A stretch of 49,405 nucleotides of DNA. Origin: a virus. Below the pieces are notes generated by a model. The model searched no databases. It had not been told where the DNA came from and saw only the letters and a program-made list of their open reading frames with translations. Each line of letters begins with the position of its first letter. Position 1 is the first letter of the stretch. Below are positions 39,292 through 46,977 of this stretch, one piece after another. The position numbers were made by a program, and so were the translations under genes. The stretch is from the IMG/VR virus record IMGVR_UViG_3300027857_000025, positions 1-49,405 of that record, one strand, 5' to 3'.

Positions 39292-39760
39292 GGCCGGCCT
39301 CCGGCAACAGTTCGAGAATCGTCAGCTTGCCGGTTGCGTTCCGTCCGCACCGTCGCCAGCCCGCCTTTTTGAAGCACGCGCCGGGGTTGGTTGAGCGAAT
39401 CTTCGCATCGGCGACGTAGGTGAACAGGCGGGCACCCGGCCAGCGCTGCCAGGCCAACTTGCACGCCTCGCGGATCAACTCTGAGCTCAGCACGGGCGAC
39501 TCGTTGCGGAAGATCGTGCAGTTGACGCCTTCCTGGCCCGACAGCCGCGCCATGACTGGGTGGTGCCAGACAAACAGCGCATCACAGCTAGCCGTGAGCA
39601 GCACCATCTTTTCGCCTGGTGGGCAGAACTGGCGTCGTGCTCGACCGTCGCGGTAGTGACGCGCGGAGTAGTGCCGCAAGTACAGCGCGATGGCGCGCGG
39701 ATCAGCATGGTTGCTCGGCAGCCAGTAGCCATCAATCACCGGCAACTCCACCGTTGCCAC
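39278..39760 (-). CDS. GNAT-like phage protein
   Basis: 160 residues. C-terminal pattern ARLFTYVADAKIRSTNPGACFKKAGWRRCG followed by LTILELLP is typical of GNAT-fold proteins in phages, with the acceptor part in front (SCDALFVWHHPVMA). The classical acetyl-CoA loop is not obvious, so catalysis is uncertain. Confidence 0.6.
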   Translation of the reverse strand: MATVELPVIDGYWLPSNHADPRAIALYLRHYSARHYRDGRARRQFCPPGEKMVLLTASCDALFVWHHPVMARLSGQEGVNCTIFRNESPVLSSELIREACKLAWQRWPGARLFTYVADAKIRSTNPGACFKKAGWRRCGRNATGKLTILELLPEAGRAVA

Positions 39761-40158
39761 GTAATGCCCTGCGCGGCGAACTCGCCCGACAGCACTCGCG
39801 CGAAGTACTCCGCCGCTTCGTACGGATCAAAAGCTGAGCCGTAGCCGAGCGAATGAAAGTGCGCCAGCAGCCCGGTGCTGCGGTCGTTCAGCTGAAAAAG
39901 CCCGAAGGAATGGCCCGAATCGCCGACCGCGTAGGGGTCGAGCGTGCCAGGCTCGATTCCAGGCGCTTCACAACGCGCTACGCGCCACAGTCGGCTTTCT
40001 GGCACACCGTAGGTGTCCGCGGCTTGGCTGATGGCCAGGGCTGCGTCTGTGGCGTTGTAGACGTCCTCCGCGTGTACGGCGTTGATTGCCAGGACGGCGC
40101 ACAGCAGCCACACCACGGCGCTCAACGCCACCGTCCACACGGCACCGCGAATGGTCAT
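39736..40158 (-). CDS. Secreted lytic transglycosylase-like protein
   Basis: 140 residues: hydrophobic signal sequence (VALSAVVWLLCAVLAINAVHA) followed by a lysozyme-like domain. VPESRLWRVARCEAPGIEP provides the candidate catalytic Glu, GHSFGLFQLND the conserved Gly-Leu-x-Gln strand, and FDPYEAAEYFARVLS the C-terminal helix. It would act on peptidoglycan outside the membrane. It is encoded among early genes, far from the lysis group. Confidence 0.7.
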   Translation of the reverse strand: MTIRGAVWTVALSAVVWLLCAVLAINAVHAEDVYNATDAALAISQAADTYGVPESRLWRVARCEAPGIEPGTLDPYAVGDSGHSFGLFQLNDRSTGLLAHFHSLGYGSAFDPYEAAEYFARVLSGEFAAQGITWQRWSCR

Positions 40159-40511
40159 GGGTGAGCGGGTCGGTCCTGCCCCGACCGTGCGCTAAGGCTG
40201 GCCTTTGCGCCTTCTCTTTCCCGGCTTTCAGGATGTGCTTCCCCGATTGATGCGGAGTGATCTCGCTGCATGCGATTCAAGAACGCATACAGACGATGCC
40301 ACTTCTTCCGACCGACCTTTGCGTGAACTTCCCCGACGCCAGTCACGTGCGTCCAGAGTTGCCCCCGGCGCGCTTTCTTTACTCGCTTCCGTTCACGGAG
40401 TCCCGGTCGTTGAGCCGAACGCTTTTTGTCACTCGGCTTCCCCATGGGCGGGTCTTGCTCCCTACTCGTCTCGGTCTGCGTCATCTCGCCGCAGTGCCGC
40501 TCACAAATCAC
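40155..40511 (-). CDS. Small basic protein
   Basis: 118 residues from GTG 40511 (GTGA with the previous stop); an ATG at 40445 would give 96. Very Lys/Arg-rich (RPGLRERKRVKKARR, VGRKKWHRLYAFLNRM), probably nucleic-acid binding. No family recognised. Confidence 0.5.
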   Translation of the reverse strand: MICERHCGEMTQTETSREQDPPMGKPSDKKRSAQRPGLRERKRVKKARRGQLWTHVTGVGEVHAKVGRKKWHRLYAFLNRMQRDHSASIGEAHPESREREGAKASLSARSGQDRPAHP

Positions 40512-40915
40512 TTCCCGGTCTCAGCCGCGACCGTCGCTACAGTCGTGGCCCACCCGGCCATTGCCAGTCGTTCTGCCTCTCGGTGTGCGTAGCCGTGGCG
40601 CTCGAGCGCTTCGTCCACGTCCACCACGCTGCCGGCATAATGCTTTGAAGTCACCCTGACGATGCGGTCTTTGGTCGGGTTGTCTTCGATGAGCAGCGAG
40701 CTCACCGCGCCTTCGCGGGCGACGGAGTTCCCGCGCTTCACTTCGGCGAGCAGCTCGACCAGCGTGTTGGCAATGGACGCCAGCACATCGTGACTATTTC
40801 GGGCCTCAGGCTGAGGGTCGCGTTTGAGCAGCGTGTCGTGCAGGAGTTTCTCGGCAGACAGCGCACGCGCTTGCCAGTCCACTGACGACCGTAGGTCGCG
40901 CACTTCGGACGTCAT
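40508..40915 (-). CDS. Early helical protein
   Basis: 135 residues; long helix (QARALSAEKLLHDTLL, SIANTLVELLAEVKRG). ATG at 40915 overlaps the previous stop as ATGA. Function unknown. Confidence 0.6.
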   Translation of the reverse strand: MTSEVRDLRSSVDWQARALSAEKLLHDTLLKRDPQPEARNSHDVLASIANTLVELLAEVKRGNSVAREGAVSSLLIEDNPTKDRIVRVTSKHYAGSVVDVDEALERHGYAHREAERLAMAGWATTVATVAAETGK

Positions 40916-41289
40916 TGGGGATTCCAGTCGGTGAGGGCGAGATTCCACCCGCGGTACATCTGTTGGACCACGCTTTCCGGAACCGCGACCATCTGCATTG
41001 GCCGCTCGGCCAGCAACCAGCGCGCTTGCTGCGGAGACGTGGCAAGTCTGGTAGGCGGCCAGCGCACATCAGCATGGCCCGGCCAATACGTCCGGGTAAG
41101 CGTGACGCCCTTCTCAAGCGTGTAAACCATTGCCGCAACGGAGCCGTTGTCGTCCTGACTCAGTACGCAGTACGGCTCTGTCAACTCGCTGGTTGTTGGA
41201 TCGCTGGCAATGCCTGGCGCAAGAGGCAAGAGCTTGACCGCAGCCAACGTCGGCCGCGAGATGGTCGTTTTCACTCTCACGCCCGTCAT
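40912..41289 (-). CDS. Early protein, unknown function
   Basis: 125 residues with beta features (PYCVLSQDDNGSVAAMVYTLEKGVTLTRTYW) and a helical end. ATGA coupling on both sides. Confidence 0.6.
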   Translation of the reverse strand: MTGVRVKTTISRPTLAAVKLLPLAPGIASDPTTSELTEPYCVLSQDDNGSVAAMVYTLEKGVTLTRTYWPGHADVRWPPTRLATSPQQARWLLAERPMQMVAVPESVVQQMYRGWNLALTDWNPQ

Positions 41290-41606
41290 GCCCGCAACCA
41301 GCCAAACTCACCGTTCGGCAGCCGTTCCCAGACAAGATTTCGGTCATGCGGAGCACGCACATGCGCGACACTCAGGCAGTCCTGCGACCAGTGGCGACCT
41401 TCGACACCGCAGTACACGCAGGGCGGCATGTCCAGGCACAGCACGTCGTCGATGCGATCAGCCAGCGTGCCTGGTCCGCCGCAGAACTCCGCCGGCAGCG
41501 CCATGCGCGCCTCGCGGAGCAGCGCTTTCAGGATTGGCACTATCGTGGCATCCGGCTGAGCCTGATAGTGGTCGCTCACGGTGCTCGTGTCTGACGGGAC
41601 GGTCAT
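41286..41606 (-). CDS. Early protein with Cys cluster
   Basis: 106 residues; DVLCLDMPPCVYCGVEGRHWSQDC suggests a zinc knuckle. ATG at 41606 overlaps the previous stop as ATGA. Function unknown. Confidence 0.6.
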   Translation of the reverse strand: MTVPSDTSTVSDHYQAQPDATIVPILKALLREARMALPAEFCGGPGTLADRIDDVLCLDMPPCVYCGVEGRHWSQDCLSVAHVRAPHDRNLVWERLPNGEFGWLRA

Positions 41607-41839
41607 GAGACGGGCCACCAGGCGGGCGCTGGGCGCTGCTGAACGGGCAGGTAGAACGGGCACTCGCGGTCGTGCACTGCCCGCCGTTCGTGCAGCTGCA
41701 ATTCAGCCAGAGTCATGACCGGCGTCAGCCCGCAGGGACTTGAGGACCAAATCGCGCAGTTCACGCGGAACCCGCGGCCTCGGACAGCACTTGCGCCGTC
41801 CGGTTTTTCTGCGATGATTGCGGTTGAGGGTTGAGACAC
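41603..41839 (-). CDS. Early small protein
   Basis: 78 residues from GTG 41839, which has AAGGGAGA six bases upstream. Contains a helix (TLAELQLHERRAVHDREC) and a Pro/Trp-rich end. First gene after the XRE regulator. Function unknown. Confidence 0.6.
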   Translation of the reverse strand: MSQPSTAIIAEKPDGASAVRGRGFRVNCAIWSSSPCGLTPVMTLAELQLHERRAVHDRECPFYLPVQQRPAPAWWPVS

Positions 41840-41863
41840 GATGCGTCTCCCTTCGTAGGAATG

Positions 41864-41883
41864 GCCGGCGTTCACCCGCCGGC
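41864..41883. promoter_or_regulatory. Hairpin between the XRE gene and the early operon
   Basis: GCCGGCG pairs with CGCCGGC around TTCACC. It lies in the leader of the first early gene, 25 bases before its start codon, and could attenuate or anti-terminate. No T-run follows. Confidence 0.4.
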
Positions 41884-41898
41884 TGTTTCGTGCCGTAG

Positions 41899-42111
41899 TT
41901 AGGCGACGGCTTCCTGTGGGTCAGGTGTGACGAACGAGACGGGCACGTGCAGCACGTCGGCGATGCGCTGGTACAGGTCGGCTGGCGCTGTGCGGTCTCC
42001 GCTGAGGTAGCGGCTGAGCGTCGATTCCTTCATTCCTAATTTCAGGGCGAGCCACTGTTTCCGTGTGCCGCGCGCCTCAAGCAGAGCTTCTACGGGATGG
42101 GTCGCTCTCAC
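41899..42111 (-). CDS. XRE-family regulator (Cro/CI-like)
   Basis: 70 residues, essentially one helix-turn-helix: EARGTRKQWLALKLGMKESTLSRYLSG then LYQRIADVLHVPVSFV. First gene of the leftward early operon, divergent from the larger repressor. A promoter at 42119-42147 would start the transcript at or next to the ATG, so the mRNA is probably leaderless. By position it resembles Cro. Confidence 0.8.
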   Translation of the reverse strand: MRATHPVEALLEARGTRKQWLALKLGMKESTLSRYLSGDRTAPADLYQRIADVLHVPVSFVTPDPQEAVA

Positions 42112-42118
42112 GCGATTG

Positions 42119-42147
42119 AATGTAAATCAACTACGTGAGAGTGTCAA
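42119..42147 (-). promoter_or_regulatory. Leftward promoter of the early operon
   Basis: On the minus strand TTGACA (42142-42147), 17-base spacer, TACATT (42119-42124). Predicted start at about 42112, immediately before the ATG at 42111. Confidence 0.65.
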
Positions 42148-42187
42148 GCGTAATTGACAATCAATCTCAGGCGTGACACAGTGTCAC
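42142..42187. promoter_or_regulatory. Divergent switch: inverted -35 boxes and operator palindrome
   Basis: TGTCAA (42142-42147) and TTGACA (42154-42159) are the inverted -35 boxes of the left and right promoters, 6 bases apart. GTGACACAGTGTCAC (42173-42187) is a 15-bp perfect palindrome placed where the rightward -10 should be. A further TGTCAC follows inside the repressor start (42200 region). Likely operator for one or both regulators. Confidence 0.6.
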
Positions 42188-42193
42188 CGGCGT

Positions 42194-42778
42194 ATGACTG
42201 TCACAATCTCGGACGTGCTGCGCGAGTCCATGCAATCCCGCTTTGGCGGAAGCGTGACCCGCCTGGCAGAAGCATGTGACGTGAGCGTGCAGCTGGCCTC
42301 AAAGTGGGTGGCCGAGTCAGAGCGGAAGCGCATCACGCCCGGGCCGAAGTCCTGCCAGAAGATTGCCGCCGCGCTCGGGCTCGATCCTGACTACGTGCTG
42401 GAGCTGGCCGGCCACCGCCCTCACGACAGTGAATCGACGCCCCAGAACCCGCGGCTGTCAGCCTTCATCGCTGCCGTCGAGGCAGCGTTTCACTCCATGT
42501 CGGCCCAGGAATGGGAAGTCCGCGAGGAAGCCGGCCGCGCGCTCTTTGCCGTACAGCCAGCTAACGGACGCCGTGACCGTGAGACTCTGCCCGCGCCGGG
42601 CGGCCGCCGCGCGAACGACCCGCGTCTGCGGTCAGCCGACGACCGTGACGCTCAGGGTGGGCTATCGACGGTTTCCGGGCACCTCCGCGCCGCGCTCGCG
42701 AGTTCGACGAGTGCCATCGTTCGACTGATACATCCGGCTGAACCGTGGCCGGCCGCTCAACCATTCCCTTTGCGATAA
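42194..42778 (+). CDS. CI-like repressor (HTH protein)
   Basis: About 194 residues. N-terminal DNA-binding region SRFGGSVTRLAEACDVSVQLASKWVAES, KKIAAALGLDPDYVLELAG-like second helix pair (about 15-75). The C-terminal half is low-complexity and Arg/Ala-rich, with no peptidase Ser/Lys pair seen, so RecA-stimulated cleavage is not supported. I chose ATG 42194; GTG 42173 is possible but lies in the operator. Rightward, divergent from the XRE gene. Confidence 0.7.
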   Translation: MTVTISDVLRESMQSRFGGSVTRLAEACDVSVQLASKWVAESERKRITPGPKSCQKIAAALGLDPDYVLELAGHRPHDSESTPQNPRLSAFIAAVEAAFHSMSAQEWEVREEAGRALFAVQPANGRRDRETLPAPGGRRANDPRLRSADDRDAQGGLSTVSGHLRAALASSTSAIVRLIHPAEPWPAAQPFPLR

Positions 42779-42958
42779 GCAGCCGTGCGCGCGTCTGTGG
42801 CTGAACGTTCACCTGACTTTAAGGGACAGCCGGTGCCGAGTCGCGCGACGATACGGCGGTCCCAGGCGGCTGACGGCGGGGAAGCAGCCAAACGCGACGC
42901 ACCGCTGGAACCACGCCCAGGGAGTGCGCGTAGTCCGGTGCGTCCAGGAGGTCGACGT
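42779..42958. other. 180-bp gap before integrase
   Basis: The integrase frame is open across this stretch (from GTG 42785) but the sequence reads as low-complexity and lacks a ribosome-binding site, whereas GTG 42959 has GGAGG at seven bases. I see no repeat or clear attachment core here. Confidence 0.4.
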
Positions 42959-44116
42959 GTGCGGCTCGACGATGCCGTGACCTACTTCCTCGGCGAGTGG
43001 CCGTCCGAAGGCCCGACGCCCGATACCATCCGTGGCTACACGGGCCATCTCAAGTGGCTGGTCGGCTTCGCCGCCAAACGCGGCACCATGCAACTGGCCG
43101 ACCTGACGCCCGAGCTGCTGCGCGCGGCGATGGCCCACAAACAGCTGCCGACGCGCGCGCTCAACTGGCAGGGCGGCGAAAGCACGGCCAAAGGGCTGGC
43201 GGCCGCGGTACGGCGCATGGCGCGCTGGCTCAACGTTCAGGGCGTGCCGGTGGCCGACCTGAGCATGGTTCGCGCGCCGCGTGCGCCCGAACGTATCCAG
43301 CCGCGACTCAGGCAAGACGAGTTCAAGGCGCTCGAGGGCGCGATTCTGCGGCGGCTCGTCTCGACCGACCGGCGGGCACCGCGGCTGGCGATCGCCCGCG
43401 ACCTGGCGCTGATCTATCTGCTGGCCGACACGGGGTTGCGCGCCAGCGAGGTGTGCGCCATGACCATCCGGGCCGTCGATTTCGCCACGGGCGCCGTGCT
43501 GGTCGTCCGCGGCAAGGGCAAGAAACAGCGCGCGCTGTCGGTCGTCGACCCGGATGACCCGTCAGGCGGCATCACGCTGCGGCTGCTGGCTGATTGGGTC
43601 GAGATGCGCGCGACCGTGTGCGGCGCCTCCCGGACCAACCGGCTGTGGATCTCGATGCGTGGCAATCCGCTCAACCGCGAGTCGCTGCGGCGTGTGCTGC
43701 TGCGGCTATGCCTGGACGCTGGCCTCGACGGCAACCGTCCGCCGCACGCGTTTAGACGCGCCAGCTTCACCGAGCGGTATCTCGAGTCGCCCGAATCGAT
43801 TCGCGTGCTGGCGGCGCGCATGGGCTGGTCGGACAAGAGCCACCACATGATCGACGTCTACACAAGAGGCGCGGAGGTCGAGCTGGCCAGGACAACGCCG
43901 GTTGCGTCGCTCAGTGCGCGCTGGCGGGGGGCGACCAAAGTACCGGCGGTCTTCGGGCGTCCGCGGCCGATGATTGAAAGGGACGTAGGCCCTGGGCGGG
44001 GAATAGCCAACGACCCGCCCCTGCCGACTCAGCGAAGGGCAGACAGGGAACGGGCCGCATCGGCAAACCCCCGAAGGGGTCTGCGCCCACAATCCTACGC
44101 CGGTAAGCCGCGCTGA
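42959..44116 (+). CDS. int: Tyrosine integrase
   Basis: 385 residues. Core-binding domain about 1-100 (VTYFLGEW...TIRGYTGHLKWLVGF); catalytic domain with Arg161 in DTGLRASEV, Lys in GKGKK (about 186-189), His263 and Arg266 in PPHAFRR, Trp290/His295 and Tyr301 in IDVYTRG. HxFR replaces the more common HxLR. The last ~70 residues are Arg/Pro-rich and lie beyond the usual end. It integrates phage DNA by site-specific recombination. No excisionase or att core identified. Confidence 0.9.
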   Translation: MRLDDAVTYFLGEWPSEGPTPDTIRGYTGHLKWLVGFAAKRGTMQLADLTPELLRAAMAHKQLPTRALNWQGGESTAKGLAAAVRRMARWLNVQGVPVADLSMVRAPRAPERIQPRLRQDEFKALEGAILRRLVSTDRRAPRLAIARDLALIYLLADTGLRASEVCAMTIRAVDFATGAVLVVRGKGKKQRALSVVDPDDPSGGITLRLLADWVEMRATVCGASRTNRLWISMRGNPLNRESLRRVLLRLCLDAGLDGNRPPHAFRRASFTERYLESPESIRVLAARMGWSDKSHHMIDVYTRGAEVELARTTPVASLSARWRGATKVPAVFGRPRPMIERDVGPGRGIANDPPLPTQRRADRERAASANPRRGLRPQSYAGKPR

Positions 44117-44330
44117 TGGTTCGGAGACAGGCCTGACACGTCACAAATCGCGAGGCCGGGACATTGCTGCCCCGGCCTCTGCCTGTGCGGAGGTATTCGC
44201 CGCACGCGTCAGGGGAGCCAATCGGCTTGATCCCCTTACCCCAGATAATCGGTGGGCGCCGGCCAGGCTGGTACACCAGCAGAGCTCCGGAGTCGTACTG
44301 ATATCGTGCCGTGGATGCGCGCCCGCACAC
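43911..44330 (-). CDS. Candidate antisense ORF over the integrase 3' end
   Basis: A 139-codon minus-strand frame. The first ~75 residues (GRASTARYQYDSGALLVYQP ... FVTCQACLRTIS), which lie outside the integrase, look protein-like with a CxxC; the rest is antisense to the integrase tail and looks like shadow. No good ribosome-binding site seen. Reported as doubtful. Confidence 0.25.
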   Translation of the reverse strand: MCGRASTARYQYDSGALLVYQPGRRPPIIWGKGIKPIGSPDACGEYLRTGRGRGSNVPASRFVTCQACLRTISAAYRRRIVGADPFGGLPMRPVPCLPFAESAGAGRWLFPAQGLRPFQSSAADARRPPVLWSPPASAH

Positions 44331-44449
44331 CCGACCGGCCTACACGCCACGCCTGACCGCGCAGCCGACAGTGTACCCTGCCACGAGAAGCCCCCGCGAC
44401 TGCCGTTACTCAGTCCGGGGGCATCGGCACCAATAGGAGGCTCTGGCCT
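44117..44449. other. 333-bp region between integrase and parB
   Basis: Contains a hairpin GAGGCCGGG (44152-44160) with CCCGGCCTC (44171-44179), a possible integrase terminator without T-run; and GCCCCCG (44390-44396) with CGGGGGC (44416-44422) in the parB leader. No tRNA-like att site and no centromere-like tandem repeats seen. The doubtful minus-strand ORF occupies part. Confidence 0.4.
44152..44179 (+). terminator. Hairpin after integrase
   Basis: 9-bp perfect stem, 10-base loop, 36 bases past the integrase stop. Lacks a following T-run, so termination is tentative. Confidence 0.4.
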
Positions 44450-45352
44450 ATGGCGCAAACTGATACTAACCGCGCGCTGCTTGAGCCGCATGAGCTGGCC
44501 GAGCTCGGCCCACCGGAAGCCATCCGTCTGCCGCTCGACCTGGTCGACCCGAACGAACGCAACCCGCGGCGCGCGCTCCAGGAAGTAGACGAATTGGCCA
44601 ACAACATTCGACAATTCGGCTTGCTGCAACCAATCACCGTAAGGCGGATCGGGGAGAGATATGAATTGCTGGGCGGTCATCGGCGGCGTGCCGCGTTTCT
44701 GTTACTGCGCGAACGCGAGCCTCTTGATCCTCAATGGCGCACCATCCCGGCCGTAGTCAAAACTGCGGATAACGACGATTCGTACCTGATGTTGATATCC
44801 GCACAAGTACATAACCGCAACTGGTCGGCACGCGAAGAAGCGTCAGCATTAGAGCGTCTTGCTGAGACCAACACTCTCCGCAGAATTGGCGAGCTTGTTC
44901 ACCGTGGCGAAAGTTGGGTAAGTAAGCGCCTGCGTATCTACGCCGATAGTGTGCTGAGTGGCTACGTCCAGACTGGCCGGCTCGCGGCATCCGTCGCGGA
45001 AGAACTGCTGCTGGTGCCAGAAGCGGCCATGCGCCGGGAGTACGTGGAACGTGCGCTCGCGGAGGACTGGACGGCCGACCAGGCGCGCACGGAAGTGCGC
45101 AAGCTCAAGGCATCCAAGCAAGTGAGCCAGATCGGGCGATTGGCAGGCGAGCTCCTGGCGGCGCTGGCCGTCGTGCAGCCTGCGCAGCTGCCGCCCGAGA
45201 CGACGGCTGTGTTGTGGCGAGTCCGCGGCCGAATCACAGCGCTCGGGCGTGGCGCGCCGGTGTTGCCGTCGATCGAGCAGGCTGAACGCGCGGCCGGCGT
45301 CAAGCCCGAGCGGCCTGTCAAGGCGCGGCGGACGCGGCTTAGAATCGAGTGA
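44450..45352 (+). CDS. parB: ParB-like partition / DNA-binding protein
   Basis: 300 residues. ParB/Srx fold with RNPR at 37-40, FGLLQPITVRR (56-66) and the CTP-binding GGHRRR motif at 75-80; then NWSAREEASALERL and RRIGELVHRGESWVSKRLRIY, the HTH that binds parS. The C-terminus is helical and basic. GGAGG lies upstream of the ATG. No ParA was seen. It could partition a plasmid-like prophage, or act as a transcription or packaging regulator. Confidence 0.85.
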   Translation: MAQTDTNRALLEPHELAELGPPEAIRLPLDLVDPNERNPRRALQEVDELANNIRQFGLLQPITVRRIGERYELLGGHRRRAAFLLLREREPLDPQWRTIPAVVKTADNDDSYLMLISAQVHNRNWSAREEASALERLAETNTLRRIGELVHRGESWVSKRLRIYADSVLSGYVQTGRLAASVAEELLLVPEAAMRREYVERALAEDWTADQARTEVRKLKASKQVSQIGRLAGELLAALAVVQPAQLPPETTAVLWRVRGRITALGRGAPVLPSIEQAERAAGVKPERPVKARRTRLRIE

Positions 45353-45612
45353 GCGAACTAAAGGCCGATCAGATGGCAAAATGGGCGTTCGTAGAAGGCA
45401 AGCACGGGGGCACCGTCGTTTATGTGGTCGACGAACACGGCTGCCAATTGAACACGGAGCCTGTCATGGTGATTGAGAAACAATGGCATCCGTGGTTTTT
45501 GGAGTGGCTGAAGTCCCAGCCTTGTGAGTATCCGGTCGAGCCCGCGCTGCTGTGGCACCCGGCGCTGGGCGAGACGTACGAGTCTCTGCGGACGCGGCTA
45601 CGGACGGAATGA
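45349..45612 (+). CDS. Small protein coupled to parB
   Basis: 87 residues; GTG at 45349 overlaps the parB stop as GTGA. Compact beta start (KWAFVEGKHGGTVVYVVDE) and aromatic middle (WHPWFLEWLK). Not ParA-like; no NTPase motif. Ends 6 bases before the convergent operon. Confidence 0.6.
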   Translation: MSELKADQMAKWAFVEGKHGGTVVYVVDEHGCQLNTEPVMVIEKQWHPWFLEWLKSQPCEYPVEPALLWHPALGETYESLRTRLRTE

Positions 45613-45618
45613 TGCTGT

Positions 45619-45807
45619 TCAGCGCTCTCTGAAAATCCTGTCGTCACTACGGACGAGTGCGCGCAGCGCCTCCCAGCGCATCATCGGCTCCCCGCACTGC
45701 CAGCATGGCTCGCCTTCGAGTCGCGCAGCCTGCAGCGGCGCCATGACGTGATTGTGAAAGTTCACGCACCACAGCGTTTCATGAATCGGCGAGGGTGAGC
45801 GGGCCAT
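45619..45807 (-). CDS. Small zinc-site protein, last gene of leftward unit
   Basis: 62 residues with CWQCGEPMMRWEAL and His/Cys in ETLWCVNFHNHV. ATG at 45807 shares a base with the upstream stop (TGATG). Stop lies 6 bases from the convergent gene's stop. Confidence 0.6.
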   Translation of the reverse strand: MARSPSPIHETLWCVNFHNHVMAPLQAARLEGEPCWQCGEPMMRWEALRALVRSDDRIFRER

Positions 45808-46070
45808 CAGACCTCCCGCCAGACGCCTCGTTCGAGGCATCCGTGCCACGTTAGCGGCTCGGCCCCGTTCCGTTTACAGAGGATCGACGGCGACACCGTA
45901 ATTGTGCCGTCCTCATGCTCCGTGACGGTGTGCTTCGTGAGCGTGCAGAGAAGTCCGTTCGGTGTGACACCGTACCAGTTCGATTCACGGTTCCCGTAGT
46001 CACAGGGCTCGAATTCCCAGGCGTGCTTGTCCCGAACGCGCCGACCGGGCGTAGCCTCGCCAGCCGCCAT
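45807..46070 (-). CDS. DUF6527-like protein
   Basis: 87 residues; C-terminal GTITVSPSILCKRNG...TWHGCLERGVW matches the pattern 'sPSi...HG.l..G' of DUF6527-type proteins. Its neighbour at 46201 has the same ending, so the two are probably paralogues. Function unknown. Confidence 0.55.
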   Translation of the reverse strand: MAAGEATPGRRVRDKHAWEFEPCDYGNRESNWYGVTPNGLLCTLTKHTVTEHEDGTITVSPSILCKRNGAEPLTWHGCLERGVWREV

Positions 46071-46072
46071 CG

Positions 46073-46201
46073 TCAGGGCTCGCGCTCAGTCAGCCGCCGA
46101 AACGCCCACGCCGCCAGCAGTCCGAACACCGCCGAGGCTGGCAGCGCACACGCGATGATCGCGGCCAGGATCAGCAGCGGCGACGGCTGCGGCCAGGGCA
46201 T
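46073..46201 (-). CDS. Single-pass membrane micro-protein, 42 residues
   Basis: MPWPQPSPLLILAAIIACAL ... VFGLLAAWAFRRL: one hydrophobic span (perhaps two short) and a basic end. Starts as TGATG with the upstream gene. Lies between the two DUF6527-like genes. Confidence 0.6.
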   Translation of the reverse strand: MPWPQPSPLLILAAIIACALPASAVFGLLAAWAFRRLTEREP

Positions 46202-46599
46202 CAGCCGGTAAACCGCCGCCCTTCAACGTCGTCGGAGACCTGGCCACCCTGAATGAAGCCGTGGTAAGTGCCGACGACGTTGACCGACGGGCTTACCACC
46301 AGCGAGCCATCTTCAAGTGAGCCCGTGACCGTCCAGCCATCGCGCGCCGTGTTTTCAGGTCGGCCGTATTTTTCGTCGGGCGAAAACCCGAAGCCTGGCG
46401 GCAGCTGCACCACGATCGGCGGTCGCTTGTCCGCCCATTGCTCTTTGTATTGACGGCTCGCCTGATGGTCGAGGAAGTGTTGGCGCAACATCGGATAGGG
46501 GTGCTCAGCCGTGTCCCAGTTGGGGTAGTACCAGCAATCACCGATCTGCGCGTCTTTCCACGGCTCAGGTTCAGATCGGAAGCGCAGCGGCCAGGGCAT
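46201..46599 (-). CDS. DUF6527-like protein
   Basis: 132 residues. An aromatic N-terminal part (IGDCWYYPNWDTAEHPYPML), PPGFGFSPDEKYG, and GSLVVSPSVNVVGTYHGFIQGG at the end, like the 45807 gene. ATG at 46599 is 3 bases past the prior stop; longer in-frame upstream sequence shadows the neighbour. Confidence 0.6.
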   Translation of the reverse strand: MPWPLRFRSEPEPWKDAQIGDCWYYPNWDTAEHPYPMLRQHFLDHQASRQYKEQWADKRPPIVVQLPPGFGFSPDEKYGRPENTARDGWTVTGSLEDGSLVVSPSVNVVGTYHGFIQGGQVSDDVEGRRFTG

Positions 46600-46601
46600 C
46601 G

Positions 46602-46874
46602 TCAAGCAGCCCGTAATGCCAGCGCTTGAGCCACGCCGAGCGCCGCTCGCTCGCGACAATCAACGCACGAGAAGTAGCGACCGATCGGGTCCTCCAGGCC
46701 AGGTTGTTTACGACAATTCATGCAGATGCCGTCGGGCTGCAGGTTGACGATGAACCATGTCTGCTTCTCGTGCTTCGGAGCCCCGATTCGCATGGACGGC
46801 GCGACTTCCTCGATGTACGTCAGAACCGACCAGCTGAACCCGTCGGCATTCAGGCTCAGCCACCGAACCGGCAT
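46602..46874 (-). CDS. Small zinc-ribbon protein
   Basis: 90 residues: beta start (GFSWSVLTYIEEV), TWFIVNLQPDGICMNC and FSCVDCRERAAL giving two CxxC. Probably binds zinc. Function unknown. Confidence 0.55.
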   Translation of the reverse strand: MPVRWLSLNADGFSWSVLTYIEEVAPSMRIGAPKHEKQTWFIVNLQPDGICMNCRKQPGLEDPIGRYFSCVDCRERAALGVAQALALRAA

Positions 46875-46887
46875 ACTCAGATCGCCA

Positions 46888-46977
46888 TCAGCGGTAGAAC
46901 ACTCTCGGGACAGTGGTCACGACCAGCCAGCCGTTGAGCAGATAGCAGTTCGATACCCAGGCCACGTAGGGCGTCAC
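46888..46977 (-). CDS. Micro-protein, 29 residues
   Basis: GTG overlapping the holin-like stop as GTGA; reads MTPYVAWVSNCYLLNGWLVV then TTVPRVFYR. Hydrophobic and aromatic. Kept because of coupling and lack of any other frame in this gap. Confidence 0.45.
   Translation of the reverse strand: MTPYVAWVSNCYLLNGWLVVTTVPRVFYR

Noticed and set aside
42785-42958. N-terminal extension of the integrase
   Set aside because: Low-complexity Arg/Pro/Ala sequence without a ribosome-binding site, whereas GTG 42959 has GGAGG and begins at the core-binding domain.
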